Assembly (NCBI GenBank): GCA_000403035.1
Contig: AQSL01000131.1
Location: forward strand, 1-27,491
Source of the DNA: Candidatus Latescibacter anaerobius SCGC AAA252-E07
GTDB taxonomy: Bacteria; Latescibacterota; Latescibacteria; Latescibacterales; Latescibacteraceae
DNA length: 27,491 nucleotides
Direction of reading: 5' to 3'
A model generated the notes under the pieces. The model was not told the origin of the DNA. It worked only from the letters and a program-made list of their open reading frames with translations, and made no database searches. A program made the translations under genes and the position numbers. Positions 16,708 through 24,614 of this stretch are shown piece after piece. Every line of letters starts with the position of its first letter. Position 1 is the stretch's first letter.

Positions 16708-17520
16708 ATGAAGACATCATATTGGAAAACATTAAGTTATACCGGTTTAATTCTTGCCGTGGCACTCATTATTTCACTTTTTTCAGACTTCCATAACGCC
16801 TTGGCCCAGAGCTATAGCGGCAAGAAAGTAGAAATTGTAATCGATCCGGGAAACAAGCTGAATATAAGCGGTTATGTCCAAATAGCTTATGCCTGGGGCG
16901 AGCAGCTTTCCCCGCCCTATAATCTTCTGAGAGGAATTATTAACCTAAAAGAAGCTATGAATAAATGGACTAAAGTTGAAACGAGCCTGGACAACCATCT
17001 GGTGCTTGGAACCGATCGACTGTTGAAAATGCCCTTCGTTTTTATTACAACAAAGGATGCTTTTCAGCTCACCGAAACAGAAAAAAAGAATTTACAAAAA
17101 TACTTTATGAACGGCGGTTTCATGGTAGTTGAAAATGCGGAACCTCGAGGGGATTACAGCCGGGGCGGCGCATCGCTCAAACAAATGCTCCGTGACACCA
17201 TTCCAAATGCCAGGTTCTCTCCCATACCCGATAGTCATCCTATCTATCATTGCTTTTTTGACTTCGATGACGGACCGCCCAACGGTGCTGAAATCGGCCT
17301 TTTCGGAGGAAATACAAATAACTTTAATAGAATGCTTATGTCAAAAAGGATTTTCGCTCTTGAGGGTGTATGGTACAAGGACAGACTTGTTGCAGTTTAT
17401 TCCGATAAGGGCTATATAGTAAAGTGGAATGATAATGCAAACAATGAACCCCAGTTGAAAATGGGCGTTAATTTTATTGTATACGCCCTTACCCAGAAAG
17501 GCGGCATTGCACGTAAATAG
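16708..17520 (+). CDS. Exported DUF4159 domain protein
   Basis: 270 residues from the ATG at 16708. An in-frame ATG lies 15 bases earlier, at 16693, but the Shine-Dalgarno GGAGGG (16695-16700) sits between them with seven-base spacing to 16708, so the later start is favoured. Residues about 8-34 are a signal peptide ending near 'ALAQ'. The mature part looks like DUF4159: 'YNLLRGIINLKEAMNKWTKVE', 'MPFVFITTKDAFQLTETEKKNLQKYF', 'GGFMVVEN' and 'YSDKGYIVKW'. Such domains have a glutamine-amidotransferase-like fold; their function is unclear. It lies 181 bases after the heme cluster on the same strand with its own good ribosome binding site, and is probably a separate unit. Confidence 0.8.
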   Translation: MKTSYWKTLSYTGLILAVALIISLFSDFHNALAQSYSGKKVEIVIDPGNKLNISGYVQIAYAWGEQLSPPYNLLRGIINLKEAMNKWTKVETSLDNHLVLGTDRLLKMPFVFITTKDAFQLTETEKKNLQKYFMNGGFMVVENAEPRGDYSRGGASLKQMLRDTIPNARFSPIPDSHPIYHCFFDFDDGPPNGAEIGLFGGNTNNFNRMLMSKRIFALEGVWYKDRLVAVYSDKGYIVKWNDNANNEPQLKMGVNFIVYALTQKGGIARK

Positions 17521-17598
17521 TAACCATTACTGCTCAATGATAACAGGTTATAAAGATACATTTTTTTAAAGAGCGGGAAAAAACCAGCTTTTAGCCAT

Positions 17599-17632
17599 GA
17601 GAGCGGTGAAACAACTTTTTCACCACCCTCTC
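17599..17632. repeat. REP-like palindrome (GAGAG..GGTGAAA / TTTCACC..CTCTC)
   Basis: GAGAG and GGTGAAA on the left (17599-17611) pair with TTTCACC and CTCTC on the right (17618-17632), with a small internal loop and a six-base apical loop. No T-run follows, so it is not a standard terminator. The left arm GAGAGCGGTGAAA recurs exactly at 7417-7429, and a related hairpin is at 7595-7630. All three lie in the gaps that follow plus-strand genes. Confidence 0.5.
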
Positions 17633-17815
17633 AAATTCTATATGCGATTTTATTCATCCTATATCTTTCATCCTTCATCCTTTAACTATTTGTCAATCGT
17701 ACCTCATATTTTGCAAATAGATATGCCTTTTACTTGATTTCAAGAGAAGAAATTACTTTATTAATACATAATTTTAACAATTCGAAACAACTATTTTAGA
17801 GAGGAACAAAAAATT

Positions 17816-19108
17816 ATGACCGGTATCTTACTGATCGAAGGGCGCGAAATCCTCGATTCACGAGGCAATCCCACTGTAGAAGTAGAAGTTACCCTGGAAT
17901 GCGGTGCAATAGGAAGGGCGCTTGTTCCATCCGGAGCATCGACCGGTGAAAATGAAGCAACCGAATTGAGGGATGGCGATAAATCAAGATACGGCGGCAA
18001 GGGTGTCCTCAAAGCTGTCGATAATGTCAATAATGTCATCGCCCCCGAAATTGAACTCATGGACGCCACCGACCAAATCGGTATTGACAGGGCAATGATT
18101 ATTCTTGACAATACAGAGAACAAATCCAATCTCGGCGCAAATGCCATTCTCGGTGTTTCAATGGCAACAGCACGTGCTGCAGCCGAGGCAGTGGGTCTTC
18201 CTCTCTACCAGTATCTGGGCGGAATTCACGCACACCTCCTTCCCACACCCATGATGAATATCCTGAACGGAGGGAAACATGCGGATAACAACGTGGACCT
18301 TCAGGAATTTATGGTCATGCCGGTTGGCGCCCCGTCATTCCGTGAGGGACTTCGTATGGGCGCTGAAGTATTTCACTCGCTCAAATCAGTGCTTAAGGGG
18401 AAAGGTCTCAACACCTCTGTCGGTGATGAAGGCGGTTTTGCTCCCAATCTTAAATCCAATGAAGAAGCGCTCATGGTTATCATGGAAGCCATTGAAAAAG
18501 CTAACTACAAGCCCGGTGATGATGTGATGATAGCTCTCGATCCCGCTGCGAGCTCTTTCTATGACAAAACCAAAGATAAATATATCCTCGAAGGTGAAGG
18601 CGGACGTGCACTGAGCAGTGAAGAGCTTGTGGATTTCTATGAAAATTTTGTTCAGACCTACCCTATCATTTCCATAGAAGACAGTCATGATGAAAATGAT
18701 TGGGATGGTTTTAGACTCATCACAGAACGTCTGGGAAACCGGATTCAGATAGTCGGCGATGATCTGTTTGTTACGAATACCAAATTTCTGAAAAAGGGCA
18801 TAGAGACAAAAGCCGCAAATTCGATTCTTGTCAAGGTCAATCAAATCGGCACTTTAACAGAGGCATTCGATGCCATAGAGATGGCCATGAAAGCCGGGTT
18901 TACCGCTGTCGTTTCTCACCGTTCAGGTGAAACCGAGGATTCGACCATCGCCGATATCGTGGTTGCCGCAAACACCGGCCAGATAAAAACCGGTTCTGCC
19001 AGCCGTTCGGATCGAATCGCAAAATATAACCAGCTTCTTCGTATCGAGGACGAACTCGGTGATAATGCCGTTTATGCCGGGAAAAACGCATTTTATTCAA
19101 TTCGCTAA
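17816..19108 (+). CDS. eno: Enolase (phosphopyruvate hydratase)
   Basis: 430 residues, the usual bacterial length. It interconverts 2-phosphoglycerate and phosphoenolpyruvate in glycolysis and gluconeogenesis. Seen: 'REILDSRGNPTVEVEV', 'VPSGASTGENEATELRD', 'NGGKHADNNVDLQEFM', 'SVGDEGGFAPNL' with the catalytic Glu, 'ISIEDSHDENDW' with a metal-binding Glu, 'LVKVNQIGTL' with the catalytic Lys, and 'VSHRSGETEDSTIADI'. The purine-rich AGAGAGG lies before the ATG. It is flanked by 295 and 218 bases of noncoding DNA and is probably transcribed on its own. Confidence 0.98.
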   Translation: MTGILLIEGREILDSRGNPTVEVEVTLECGAIGRALVPSGASTGENEATELRDGDKSRYGGKGVLKAVDNVNNVIAPEIELMDATDQIGIDRAMIILDNTENKSNLGANAILGVSMATARAAAEAVGLPLYQYLGGIHAHLLPTPMMNILNGGKHADNNVDLQEFMVMPVGAPSFREGLRMGAEVFHSLKSVLKGKGLNTSVGDEGGFAPNLKSNEEALMVIMEAIEKANYKPGDDVMIALDPAASSFYDKTKDKYILEGEGGRALSSEELVDFYENFVQTYPIISIEDSHDENDWDGFRLITERLGNRIQIVGDDLFVTNTKFLKKGIETKAANSILVKVNQIGTLTEAFDAIEMAMKAGFTAVVSHRSGETEDSTIADIVVAANTGQIKTGSASRSDRIAKYNQLLRIEDELGDNAVYAGKNAFYSIR

Positions 19109-19326
19109 AAAATGCACCGGGATATCAATAATCATTTCTATTTGATTATGAAAGGTAACTCGGTAAAGCAATATTTCAGTTCCTTTCTTCCCTCTTTTGT
19201 AAAAGAAAAAAAGAAAGATTGTTGTAACCGGATAGTTATTATTATTTTATCCAGACTATAAAAAAACCTTTTAACTACGGCAAGCCAGAATGTAAACAGC
19301 TCAGCCGTCAAATTGCCGGTGGCCAA

Positions 19327-20601
19327 ATGCTTGATATCAGATTTATCAGAGAAAACCCCGAACTCGTAAAGGAAGGGGCGCGTAAAAAACGAATACCTGT
19401 CGACATCGACCGTCTCCTTGAAGTCGATGAAAAACGCCGTAAACTTCTCCAGGAGTCAGAAAACCTGAAAGCCGAAAAGAACACAGCGAGCCAGGAAATT
19501 GCCCGACTCCGGGGAGAAGAAAAAACCGCTGCAATCGCCGAAATGAAAAGCGTTGCAGAACGTATAAAAAGTATTGACTCCGAGCTTGAATCCATCCTCA
19601 TCGAGTACAATGCCTTGATGCTTCAGGTTCCCAATCCGCCGGACGAAGATGTTCCCGAAGGGGAAGATGACCAGGATAATGTTGAGTTACGCCGTGTGGG
19701 AGAACTACCGAAGTTCGATTTTGAACCCCGTGACCATGTGGAGCTTGGCGAATTGCTCGACATCATTGATATTCCCCGCGGTGTCAAGCTTGCCGGCGCA
19801 CGGTCATATATCCTCAAGAATGAGGGAGTACTGCTCGAATACGGCATTCTGATGTATGCGCTCAAAAAGATGGTCGAACTGGGATTTACCCCGATGATAG
19901 TCCCCCACCTCGTCAAGGATATCGCTATGATCGGCACTGCTTATTTCCCCGGAGGAGAAGAGCAAGCCTACACCTGTGAACGCGATAATCTTCACCTGAT
20001 AGGAACTGCGGAAGTTCCGGTTACCTCATACCACTATGATGAAATACTCGATGAAAAGAGCTTGCCCCGTTATTACTGCGGCATTTCTTCGTGCTATCGC
20101 CGTGAAGCGGGAACGTACGGCAAAGATACAAAGGGACTTTACCGTATCCACCAGTTCCAGAAAGTTGAACAGGTGATAATCTGCAAGGCCGATGAAAAAA
20201 TTTCAGCCGAGAAACATGAGTTTATAACACGGAATTCGGAGAATCTTGTGAAAGACATAGGCGTCCCCTACCGTGTCGTACTGGTATGTAGCGGCGATCT
20301 CGGACAGCCGCAAAAACGCAAATATGATATTGAATGCTGGATGCCCTCTCGCGGCAGCTACGGCGAGACTCACTCTTCCAGTAAGTTTTTTGATTTCCAG
20401 GCCCGGAGACTGAAACTCAGGTATCGAGATTCCGGGGGCAATGTTACCTATTGCCATACTCTCAACAATACTTTTATTGCCAGTCCTCGCATTCTGATAT
20501 CCATTCTTGAATGCAACCAGCAGAGAGACGGTTCAGTGGTGGTGCCGGAAATTCTCAGATCCTACTTGGGCGGTATCGAGGTAATTGAGCCTAAAAAATA
20601 A
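19327..20601 (+). CDS. serS: Seryl-tRNA synthetase
   Basis: 424 residues, class II synthetase that charges tRNA-Ser. Residues about 28-105 form the long antiparallel coiled-coil arm that grips the tRNA. The catalytic domain shows motif 2 ('CYRREAGTYGKDTKGLYRIH') and 'GTAEVPVTSYH', and motif 3 in the form 'NTFIASPRILISILECNQ', a known lineage variant of the commoner GSGLAVGR version, keeping the class-defining Arg. The ATG at 19327 matches the conserved start 'MLDIRFIRENPELVKEG'. The dapF start codon lies 28 bases after the serS stop, so both may be in one operon. Confidence 0.98.
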   Translation: MLDIRFIRENPELVKEGARKKRIPVDIDRLLEVDEKRRKLLQESENLKAEKNTASQEIARLRGEEKTAAIAEMKSVAERIKSIDSELESILIEYNALMLQVPNPPDEDVPEGEDDQDNVELRRVGELPKFDFEPRDHVELGELLDIIDIPRGVKLAGARSYILKNEGVLLEYGILMYALKKMVELGFTPMIVPHLVKDIAMIGTAYFPGGEEQAYTCERDNLHLIGTAEVPVTSYHYDEILDEKSLPRYYCGISSCYRREAGTYGKDTKGLYRIHQFQKVEQVIICKADEKISAEKHEFITRNSENLVKDIGVPYRVVLVCSGDLGQPQKRKYDIECWMPSRGSYGETHSSSKFFDFQARRLKLRYRDSGGNVTYCHTLNNTFIASPRILISILECNQQRDGSVVVPEILRSYLGGIEVIEPKK

Positions 20602-20629
20602 GGCTTTTTCATATAAGGATTATACCATT

Positions 20630-21463
20630 ATGAAATTTACCAAAATGCAGGGTCTCGGCAATGATTTTATTATCATTGACCTTTTTAACCAATCAATTCA
20701 TGACCCTCATGAAATAGCCCCGAAAATGTGCGACAGGCATTTCGGAGTCGGCGCCGATGGTTTGATACTTGTCGGACCATCGGATAAATATGACTTCCGT
20801 ATGCGTGTGATAAACAGCGACGGCAGTGAAGCGGAAATGTGCGGAAACGGCATTAGATGTCTTGCACGGTATGTTATTGAGACGGGTCTCACTGACAAAA
20901 CCGAATTCATAACCGAAAGTCTGCAAGGTACTCATGTTCAGAATGTTCATCTTATTGACGGCAATTTTGTTGATGTTACGACTTTTATGGGGAAACCGGC
21001 TCTCAGAAGAAGCAAAATACCGATGACCGGAAAAGATTCGGAAATGGTTGTACATGAGGAATTTGAAGTTGACGGTTCTATGTACCATATCACTCTGGTC
21101 AATATGGGGAATCCACACTGTGTCATTTTTGTTGATGATGTTGACAACGTGGATCTACCTTCAATCGGTCCGAAATTTGAGCATCATGCGAATTTCCCCA
21201 ATCGCATAAACACCGAGTTCGTCCGGGTACTCGATAAAAACAATCTCAGAATGCGTGTATGGGAACGCGGGTGCGGAGAAACTCTGGCATGCGGCACAGG
21301 CGCTACCGCTTCGGTTGTTGCGGCAATATTAAACGGATTAACGTATGAAACGGTTATGGTTCACCTTGCCTATGGCGATCTTACCATCGAGTGGAAAAAT
21401 CGCAGCGAACTCTATATGACAGGCGGCGCAGAGACTGTTTTTACCGGGGAATACAAAATTTAG
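20630..21463 (+). CDS. dapF: Diaminopimelate epimerase
   Basis: 277 residues from the ATG at 20630. The frame is open further up to 20585, inside serS, but the conserved family start is 'MKFTKMQGLGNDFIIID' and AAGGAT precedes this ATG, so the upstream Met is rejected. It interconverts LL- and meso-diaminopimelate for lysine and peptidoglycan. The two catalytic cysteines are C71 in 'EMCGNGIRC' and C221 in 'ACGTGATAS', the general acid and base pair of this cofactor-free racemase. 'NMGNPHCVIFVDDV' and 'RVWERGCGETLACG' are also typical. It implies a meso-DAP Gram-negative wall. Confidence 0.97.
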   Translation: MKFTKMQGLGNDFIIIDLFNQSIHDPHEIAPKMCDRHFGVGADGLILVGPSDKYDFRMRVINSDGSEAEMCGNGIRCLARYVIETGLTDKTEFITESLQGTHVQNVHLIDGNFVDVTTFMGKPALRRSKIPMTGKDSEMVVHEEFEVDGSMYHITLVNMGNPHCVIFVDDVDNVDLPSIGPKFEHHANFPNRINTEFVRVLDKNNLRMRVWERGCGETLACGTGATASVVAAILNGLTYETVMVHLAYGDLTIEWKNRSELYMTGGAETVFTGEYKI

Positions 21464-21502
21464 TGCAACAAATATATATGCTATGCGTATATTATAAATA
21501 CT

Positions 21503-21531
21503 AATGTATACAAAATACTATTGTATACATT
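21503..21531. promoter_or_regulatory. Perfect 11-base inverted repeat made of two TGTATACA palindromes
   Basis: AATGTATACAA (21503-21513) and TTGTATACATT (21521-21531) are perfect inverted repeats with a seven-base spacer. Each arm contains the palindrome TGTATACA, the two being 17 bases apart centre to centre. It ends 37 bases before the nifU-domain gene. This looks like a double operator for a dimeric regulator, or a 5'-UTR hairpin. No run of T follows, so it is a poor terminator for dapF. Confidence 0.5.
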
Positions 21532-21568
21532 ATCTAACAATTTTTAAATTTACCTGAAAGGAATTGAA

Positions 21569-21787
21569 ATGGAAGAAGATATAAAAAAAGCTCTCGATGA
21601 AATCAGACCGGCGCTTCAGGCTGACGGTGGCGATGTCGAATATGTCAGTCTTGAAGGCGATGTTGTAAAAGTGAGACTGAAAGGCGCTTGCAGCGGATGT
21701 CCCATGGCCACGATTACTCTTAAACAGGGAATTGAACAGTTCATTAAGAAACAGATACCCGGAATTTCGAGCGTCGAATCTGTTTAA
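21569..21787 (+). CDS. NifU C-terminal-domain protein (Fe-S cluster scaffold/carrier)
   Basis: 72 residues, a stand-alone NifU-like (Nfu) domain that carries 4Fe-4S clusters and delivers them to apoproteins. Seen: 'ALDEIRPALQADGGDVEYV', and 'LKGACSGCPMATITLKQGIEQ' in which C41 and C44 form the cluster-binding CxxC shared by two subunits. Start ATG is preceded by AAAGG. The next gene begins within 12 bases and a terminator follows it, so the two make a short operon. Three or more Fe-S enzymes in the window (AhbC, AhbD) would be plausible clients in the cell, but no specific link is shown. Confidence 0.93.
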   Translation: MEEDIKKALDEIRPALQADGGDVEYVSLEGDVVKVRLKGACSGCPMATITLKQGIEQFIKKQIPGISSVESV

Positions 21788-21798
21788 AGGTATTGACG

Positions 21799-22083
21799 GT
21801 GGCTGGTAAAAAAAAGAAAAAGAATTCATACAACGAAAACTGGAAATCGGAAATAGCAGCGTATGACGAAAAATGCCGTCACCAAAAACTGGATTTTTAT
21901 AAAAATCACATTATTATAAAAGATTCAGGAATTGAAAAACTGACAAAAGAGGAAAACGAAATTATGATCCTTTATCTCAACGGTCTTTCATGTTCCGAAA
22001 TCGCAAAAAAATTCAACATTGAAACAGAATTGATTACTTCTCTCATGGAAATTATCAAGGCGAAGTTATCTATGGATGATTAG
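21799..22083 (+). CDS. Small helix-turn-helix protein (LuxR/sigma-4-like), co-transcribed with the NifU-domain gene
   Basis: 94 residues from the GTG at 21799. A TTG at 21793 is in frame but lies only two bases from AAAGG (21786-21790), whereas GTG has eight-base spacing. The N-terminus is very basic ('AGKKKKKNSY'). The C-terminal half 'LTKEENEIMILYLNGLSC', then 'SEIAKKFNIETELITSLM', matches the LuxR/sigma-region-4 helix-turn-helix pattern (L-T-x-x-E, then 'G-x-S-x-x-E-I-A'). No receiver or ligand domain is present, so it is a minimal DNA-binding protein of unknown target. The dyad at 21503-21531 upstream of the operon is a possible site for it. Confidence 0.7.
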   Translation: MAGKKKKKNSYNENWKSEIAAYDEKCRHQKLDFYKNHIIIKDSGIEKLTKEENEIMILYLNGLSCSEIAKKFNIETELITSLMEIIKAKLSMDD

Positions 22084-22097
22084 ATTTTCATCATTGT

Positions 22098-22131
22098 AAG
22101 CACCTTTCTGAAAAGGAGGTGCTTTTTTTTT
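22098..22131 (+). terminator. Intrinsic terminator after the nifU-HTH operon
   Basis: AAGCACCT (22098-22105) pairs perfectly with AGGTGCTT (22117-22124), with extra pairing possible inside the 11-base loop, and is followed by a run of nine T residues. It lies 15 bases after the stop codon. Confidence 0.9.
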
Positions 22132-22243
22132 AATTATTTCACCGGATTCTTCCGTAGATAAATTGAAAAGCTTTTAACTTTGCATAATTATACATAGATG
22201 TAATAAAGTAACATATACATACAATACGATAGAAAGAAGTAGA

Positions 22244-22876
22244 ATGAGAACGAAACTCCTGATTCTTCTATACTGTGCATTCTTAACTCCCACCGGTATC
22301 CATGCACAAAATTATTCGGTATCCTTAACATCGGGAACGGCAGGTATAGGTGTTGAGGGGATGAGAACATTTGGCCCCGGTTATACCGTTCGCGCCGGAT
22401 TTGCCAACATATCATACAGCCACTCGGGATACGATGGCGATGATTATATCATGGATACAGATCTGACCTTATCATCGGTTTCCATGTTAGCTGACTGGTT
22501 CCCGTTTGAAGGAGTTTTTCATTTTACCTGCGGTATTATATATAACATAAATAAAGCTGAAGCGTTTCTGACTCCATCAGAATCTCATGATGTCGGCGGC
22601 AGGATTTACACTCCGGAAATGTTAGGGAATATAACTGCAAAAATCGGCTTTCAAAAAGTTGCCCCCTATTTTGGAATCGGTTACAGGGAAGGAAATGCGA
22701 AAGGTTTGGGATTTACACTCGATATGGGCGTATTCTATCATGGACATCCAAGCGTTGATTTAACCGCTAATGGTTTGCTCGAACCATCTACCGAACAGGC
22801 TCCGATTATTGAAGAAAATTTAAAATGGTTTTCGTTTTTCCCGGTACTATCTCTTGGTTTAACATACACATTTTAA
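22244..22876 (+). CDS. Outer-membrane beta-barrel-like protein
   Basis: 210 residues. Residues 1-21 are a signal peptide ('LLILLYCAFLTPTGIHAQ', cut after A-x-A-like 'IHA'). The mature part consists of alternating polar and apolar segments rich in Gly, Tyr and Phe ('GYTVRAGFANISYSH', 'TAKIGFQKVAPYFGIGYRE', 'FTLDMGVFYHG') and ends in 'LGLTYTF', a terminal Phe in a last strand as in many outer-membrane barrels. The size fits an 8-stranded barrel. No specific family recognised. AGAAAG is the likely ribosome binding site. It is a separate unit after a strong terminator. Confidence 0.65.
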   Translation: MRTKLLILLYCAFLTPTGIHAQNYSVSLTSGTAGIGVEGMRTFGPGYTVRAGFANISYSHSGYDGDDYIMDTDLTLSSVSMLADWFPFEGVFHFTCGIIYNINKAEAFLTPSESHDVGGRIYTPEMLGNITAKIGFQKVAPYFGIGYREGNAKGLGFTLDMGVFYHGHPSVDLTANGLLEPSTEQAPIIEENLKWFSFFPVLSLGLTYTF

Positions 22877-23465
22877 ACAGGTTTCATAACTATTGAATAG
22901 TATCAATAGAATCAGTAGTATCTATTTTCATGTCATTCCTGATAACCTCAATACAATTGGATATACGCTGCGATATATTTTCTCCACTGAAAACGTATAA
23001 GTACTTTTTTAGAATAAAGTTCCTTTACTGGTCGTGAATAAATAATGAATTGTAACGTAACCATAGACATACGCTGGCAAACATGAATACATTCATGTCA
23101 TGTACGTCATATAATCGACAAAATACGAATAAAAACATAGAAAAAATCGTTGTGAATCAAATAATGAGTTGCATATCCGTAACCTATTATTAATTATTAT
23201 ATTATAACTATTCAAAATCATTTACCATGTTAAACACGAAAAATACTTTTAAAAAGTGAGCTAATATATTATTATATATAAGAAATAATAACTATTAAAC
23301 GGTCATTAAAAAATATCATGGAGAAGGTGAAAACGTGAAGGTTGTTTTATGAATGCTGAGTACATCAGGCACATAAGATAATCGACATATTATAGTAACG
23401 CTAATACTTCATATAGTATCAGAATAATTCATTATAACGTATGAAAAAGAAAGGAAAATAATTGT
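22877..23465. other. 589-base AT-rich stretch without a recognisable gene
   Basis: No plausible coding frame on either strand beyond very short ones. It holds a small dyad CTATTGA-N6-TCAATAG (22890-22909) just after the preceding stop, a near-perfect palindrome ACATGAAT-AC-ATTCATGT (23081-23098), long A/T runs, and TTATAACGTAT at 23432-23442 shared with the leader of the gene at 2687. Probably the promoter region of the AKR gene at 23466. No RNA family is recognised. Confidence 0.6.
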
Positions 23466-24563
23466 ATGAAACGCCGTGATTTTATCGTCAAGGGAACAGC
23501 TGGCGCTGCTATTCTGGGAACAGCGGGATGCTCCGTTTTCGGGCAACGCTCGGTGAAGGTAATTCGTAAGAAACCCGTGCCGGATCCCGACATCCTCAAA
23601 GTAACAAAATCCAAGCCCAAAGGGGGCACTATACCCATGAAGGAAATCGGTAAAACGGGCATTAAAGTGACCAGGTTTGCCTTCGGCTCGCATTTACCGA
23701 CAGCCCTTGTTCCCTATGAAAAGGAACGTGGAATTATCATACGGCAAGCGCTTGACTACGGTATAAATATTTTCGATGTCTATGACTATGAGCAGAAGTG
23801 CTTTCAATACGAGCCTATGGGACGCCACCTTAAGGATGTTATAAACGATGTGGTCATCTCCATTACGTTATCTCCCTATGACGACCGCAATTTCGAGCAG
23901 GAGTTCCACCGTGACCTGAAAGCCTTTGGTCGTGATTATATCGACATGGTCCGTATTCATACCTATAATCCAAACGGTAAAAACTGGGAAAACTGGGAAA
24001 AGCTCTTCAAGTTCAAGGAACAGGGTAAAATCCGCGCTGTCGGTATACCTATCCACTGGGAGAAAGACCTCGACCAGGTGTTACGGACGATTCCTATAGA
24101 TTATGTCATCCTGCCCTATAACTTCTACCATAACCTGCTCTATACAGGTGAGATTATCGGCGACCTGGATCCTCTGGGAAAACGGCTCAAAGACAGGGGT
24201 ATCGGCGTGGTCGTTATGAAGGCCCTCGGGAGTGAGTGGTTTATCTCCCACTTCGTCGAAGCTGCGAAGAAATTCGATAAATCCGGCGAAATCAGCATGG
24301 CTCAGGCAATGCTCCGCTATGTCATCAATTCGGGACTCGATCCTGACACGACACTCTCGGGTATGTGGTGCATGAACGACCTCTATGATAACCTGCCGGC
24401 ATACTTTAATCCGCGGATGTCACCGGAGGAAAGTGCGCTACTCGACAATATGAGAAATTTCGCGAGAATTACTGCAAAGGCCGCTCTGCCAGAACACTAC
24501 CGTTTCCTGGACACCTGGGCTGCGCCTCTGCCGGAAGGTGTAACACCAAGTAATACCGTGTGA
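23466..24563 (+). CDS. Aldo/keto reductase-fold Tat lipoprotein, paralogue 3
   Basis: 365 residues, closely similar to the genes at 1375 and 6307. It has K-R-R-D-F, a hydrophobic core and 'LGTAGC' with lipobox-like Cys22. AKR landmarks: 'KEIGKTGIKVTRFAFG', 'GINIFDVYDYE', 'GRDYIDMVRIH', 'GKIRAVGIPIHW', 'PYNFYHNLLYTG' and 'GIGVVVMKALG'. D104 and H165 match the tetrad Asp and His. The Tyr position is Glu and the Lys position is Thr134. Purine-rich GAAAGG precedes the ATG. It stands alone: the next gene is convergent, and a long hairpin follows the stop by seven bases. Function unknown for the same reasons as its paralogues. Confidence 0.87.
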   Translation: MKRRDFIVKGTAGAAILGTAGCSVFGQRSVKVIRKKPVPDPDILKVTKSKPKGGTIPMKEIGKTGIKVTRFAFGSHLPTALVPYEKERGIIIRQALDYGINIFDVYDYEQKCFQYEPMGRHLKDVINDVVISITLSPYDDRNFEQEFHRDLKAFGRDYIDMVRIHTYNPNGKNWENWEKLFKFKEQGKIRAVGIPIHWEKDLDQVLRTIPIDYVILPYNFYHNLLYTGEIIGDLDPLGKRLKDRGIGVVVMKALGSEWFISHFVEAAKKFDKSGEISMAQAMLRYVINSGLDPDTTLSGMWCMNDLYDNLPAYFNPRMSPEESALLDNMRNFARITAKAALPEHYRFLDTWAAPLPEGVTPSNTV

Positions 24564-24570
24564 ATCGTAT

Positions 24571-24614
24571 AACCATGAGCCCTCATGGTCCATGCATCCT
24601 GAGGGCTCATGGTT
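24571..24614. terminator. Perfect 15-bp stem-loop between convergent genes
   Basis: AACCATGAGCCCTCA (24571-24585) and TGAGGGCTCATGGTT (24600-24614) are perfectly complementary around a 14-base loop. A partial third copy, CCATGAGCC, follows at 24622-24630. It lies seven bases after the AKR stop. Only a short TTTA follows on the plus strand, so it may end transcription weakly, act as a bidirectional block, or protect mRNA 3' ends. Confidence 0.6.

Noticed and set aside
20585..20629. Extended N-terminus for dapF starting inside serS
   Set aside because: The extra 15 residues are not part of the family; the conserved start and an AAGGAT motif support 20630.
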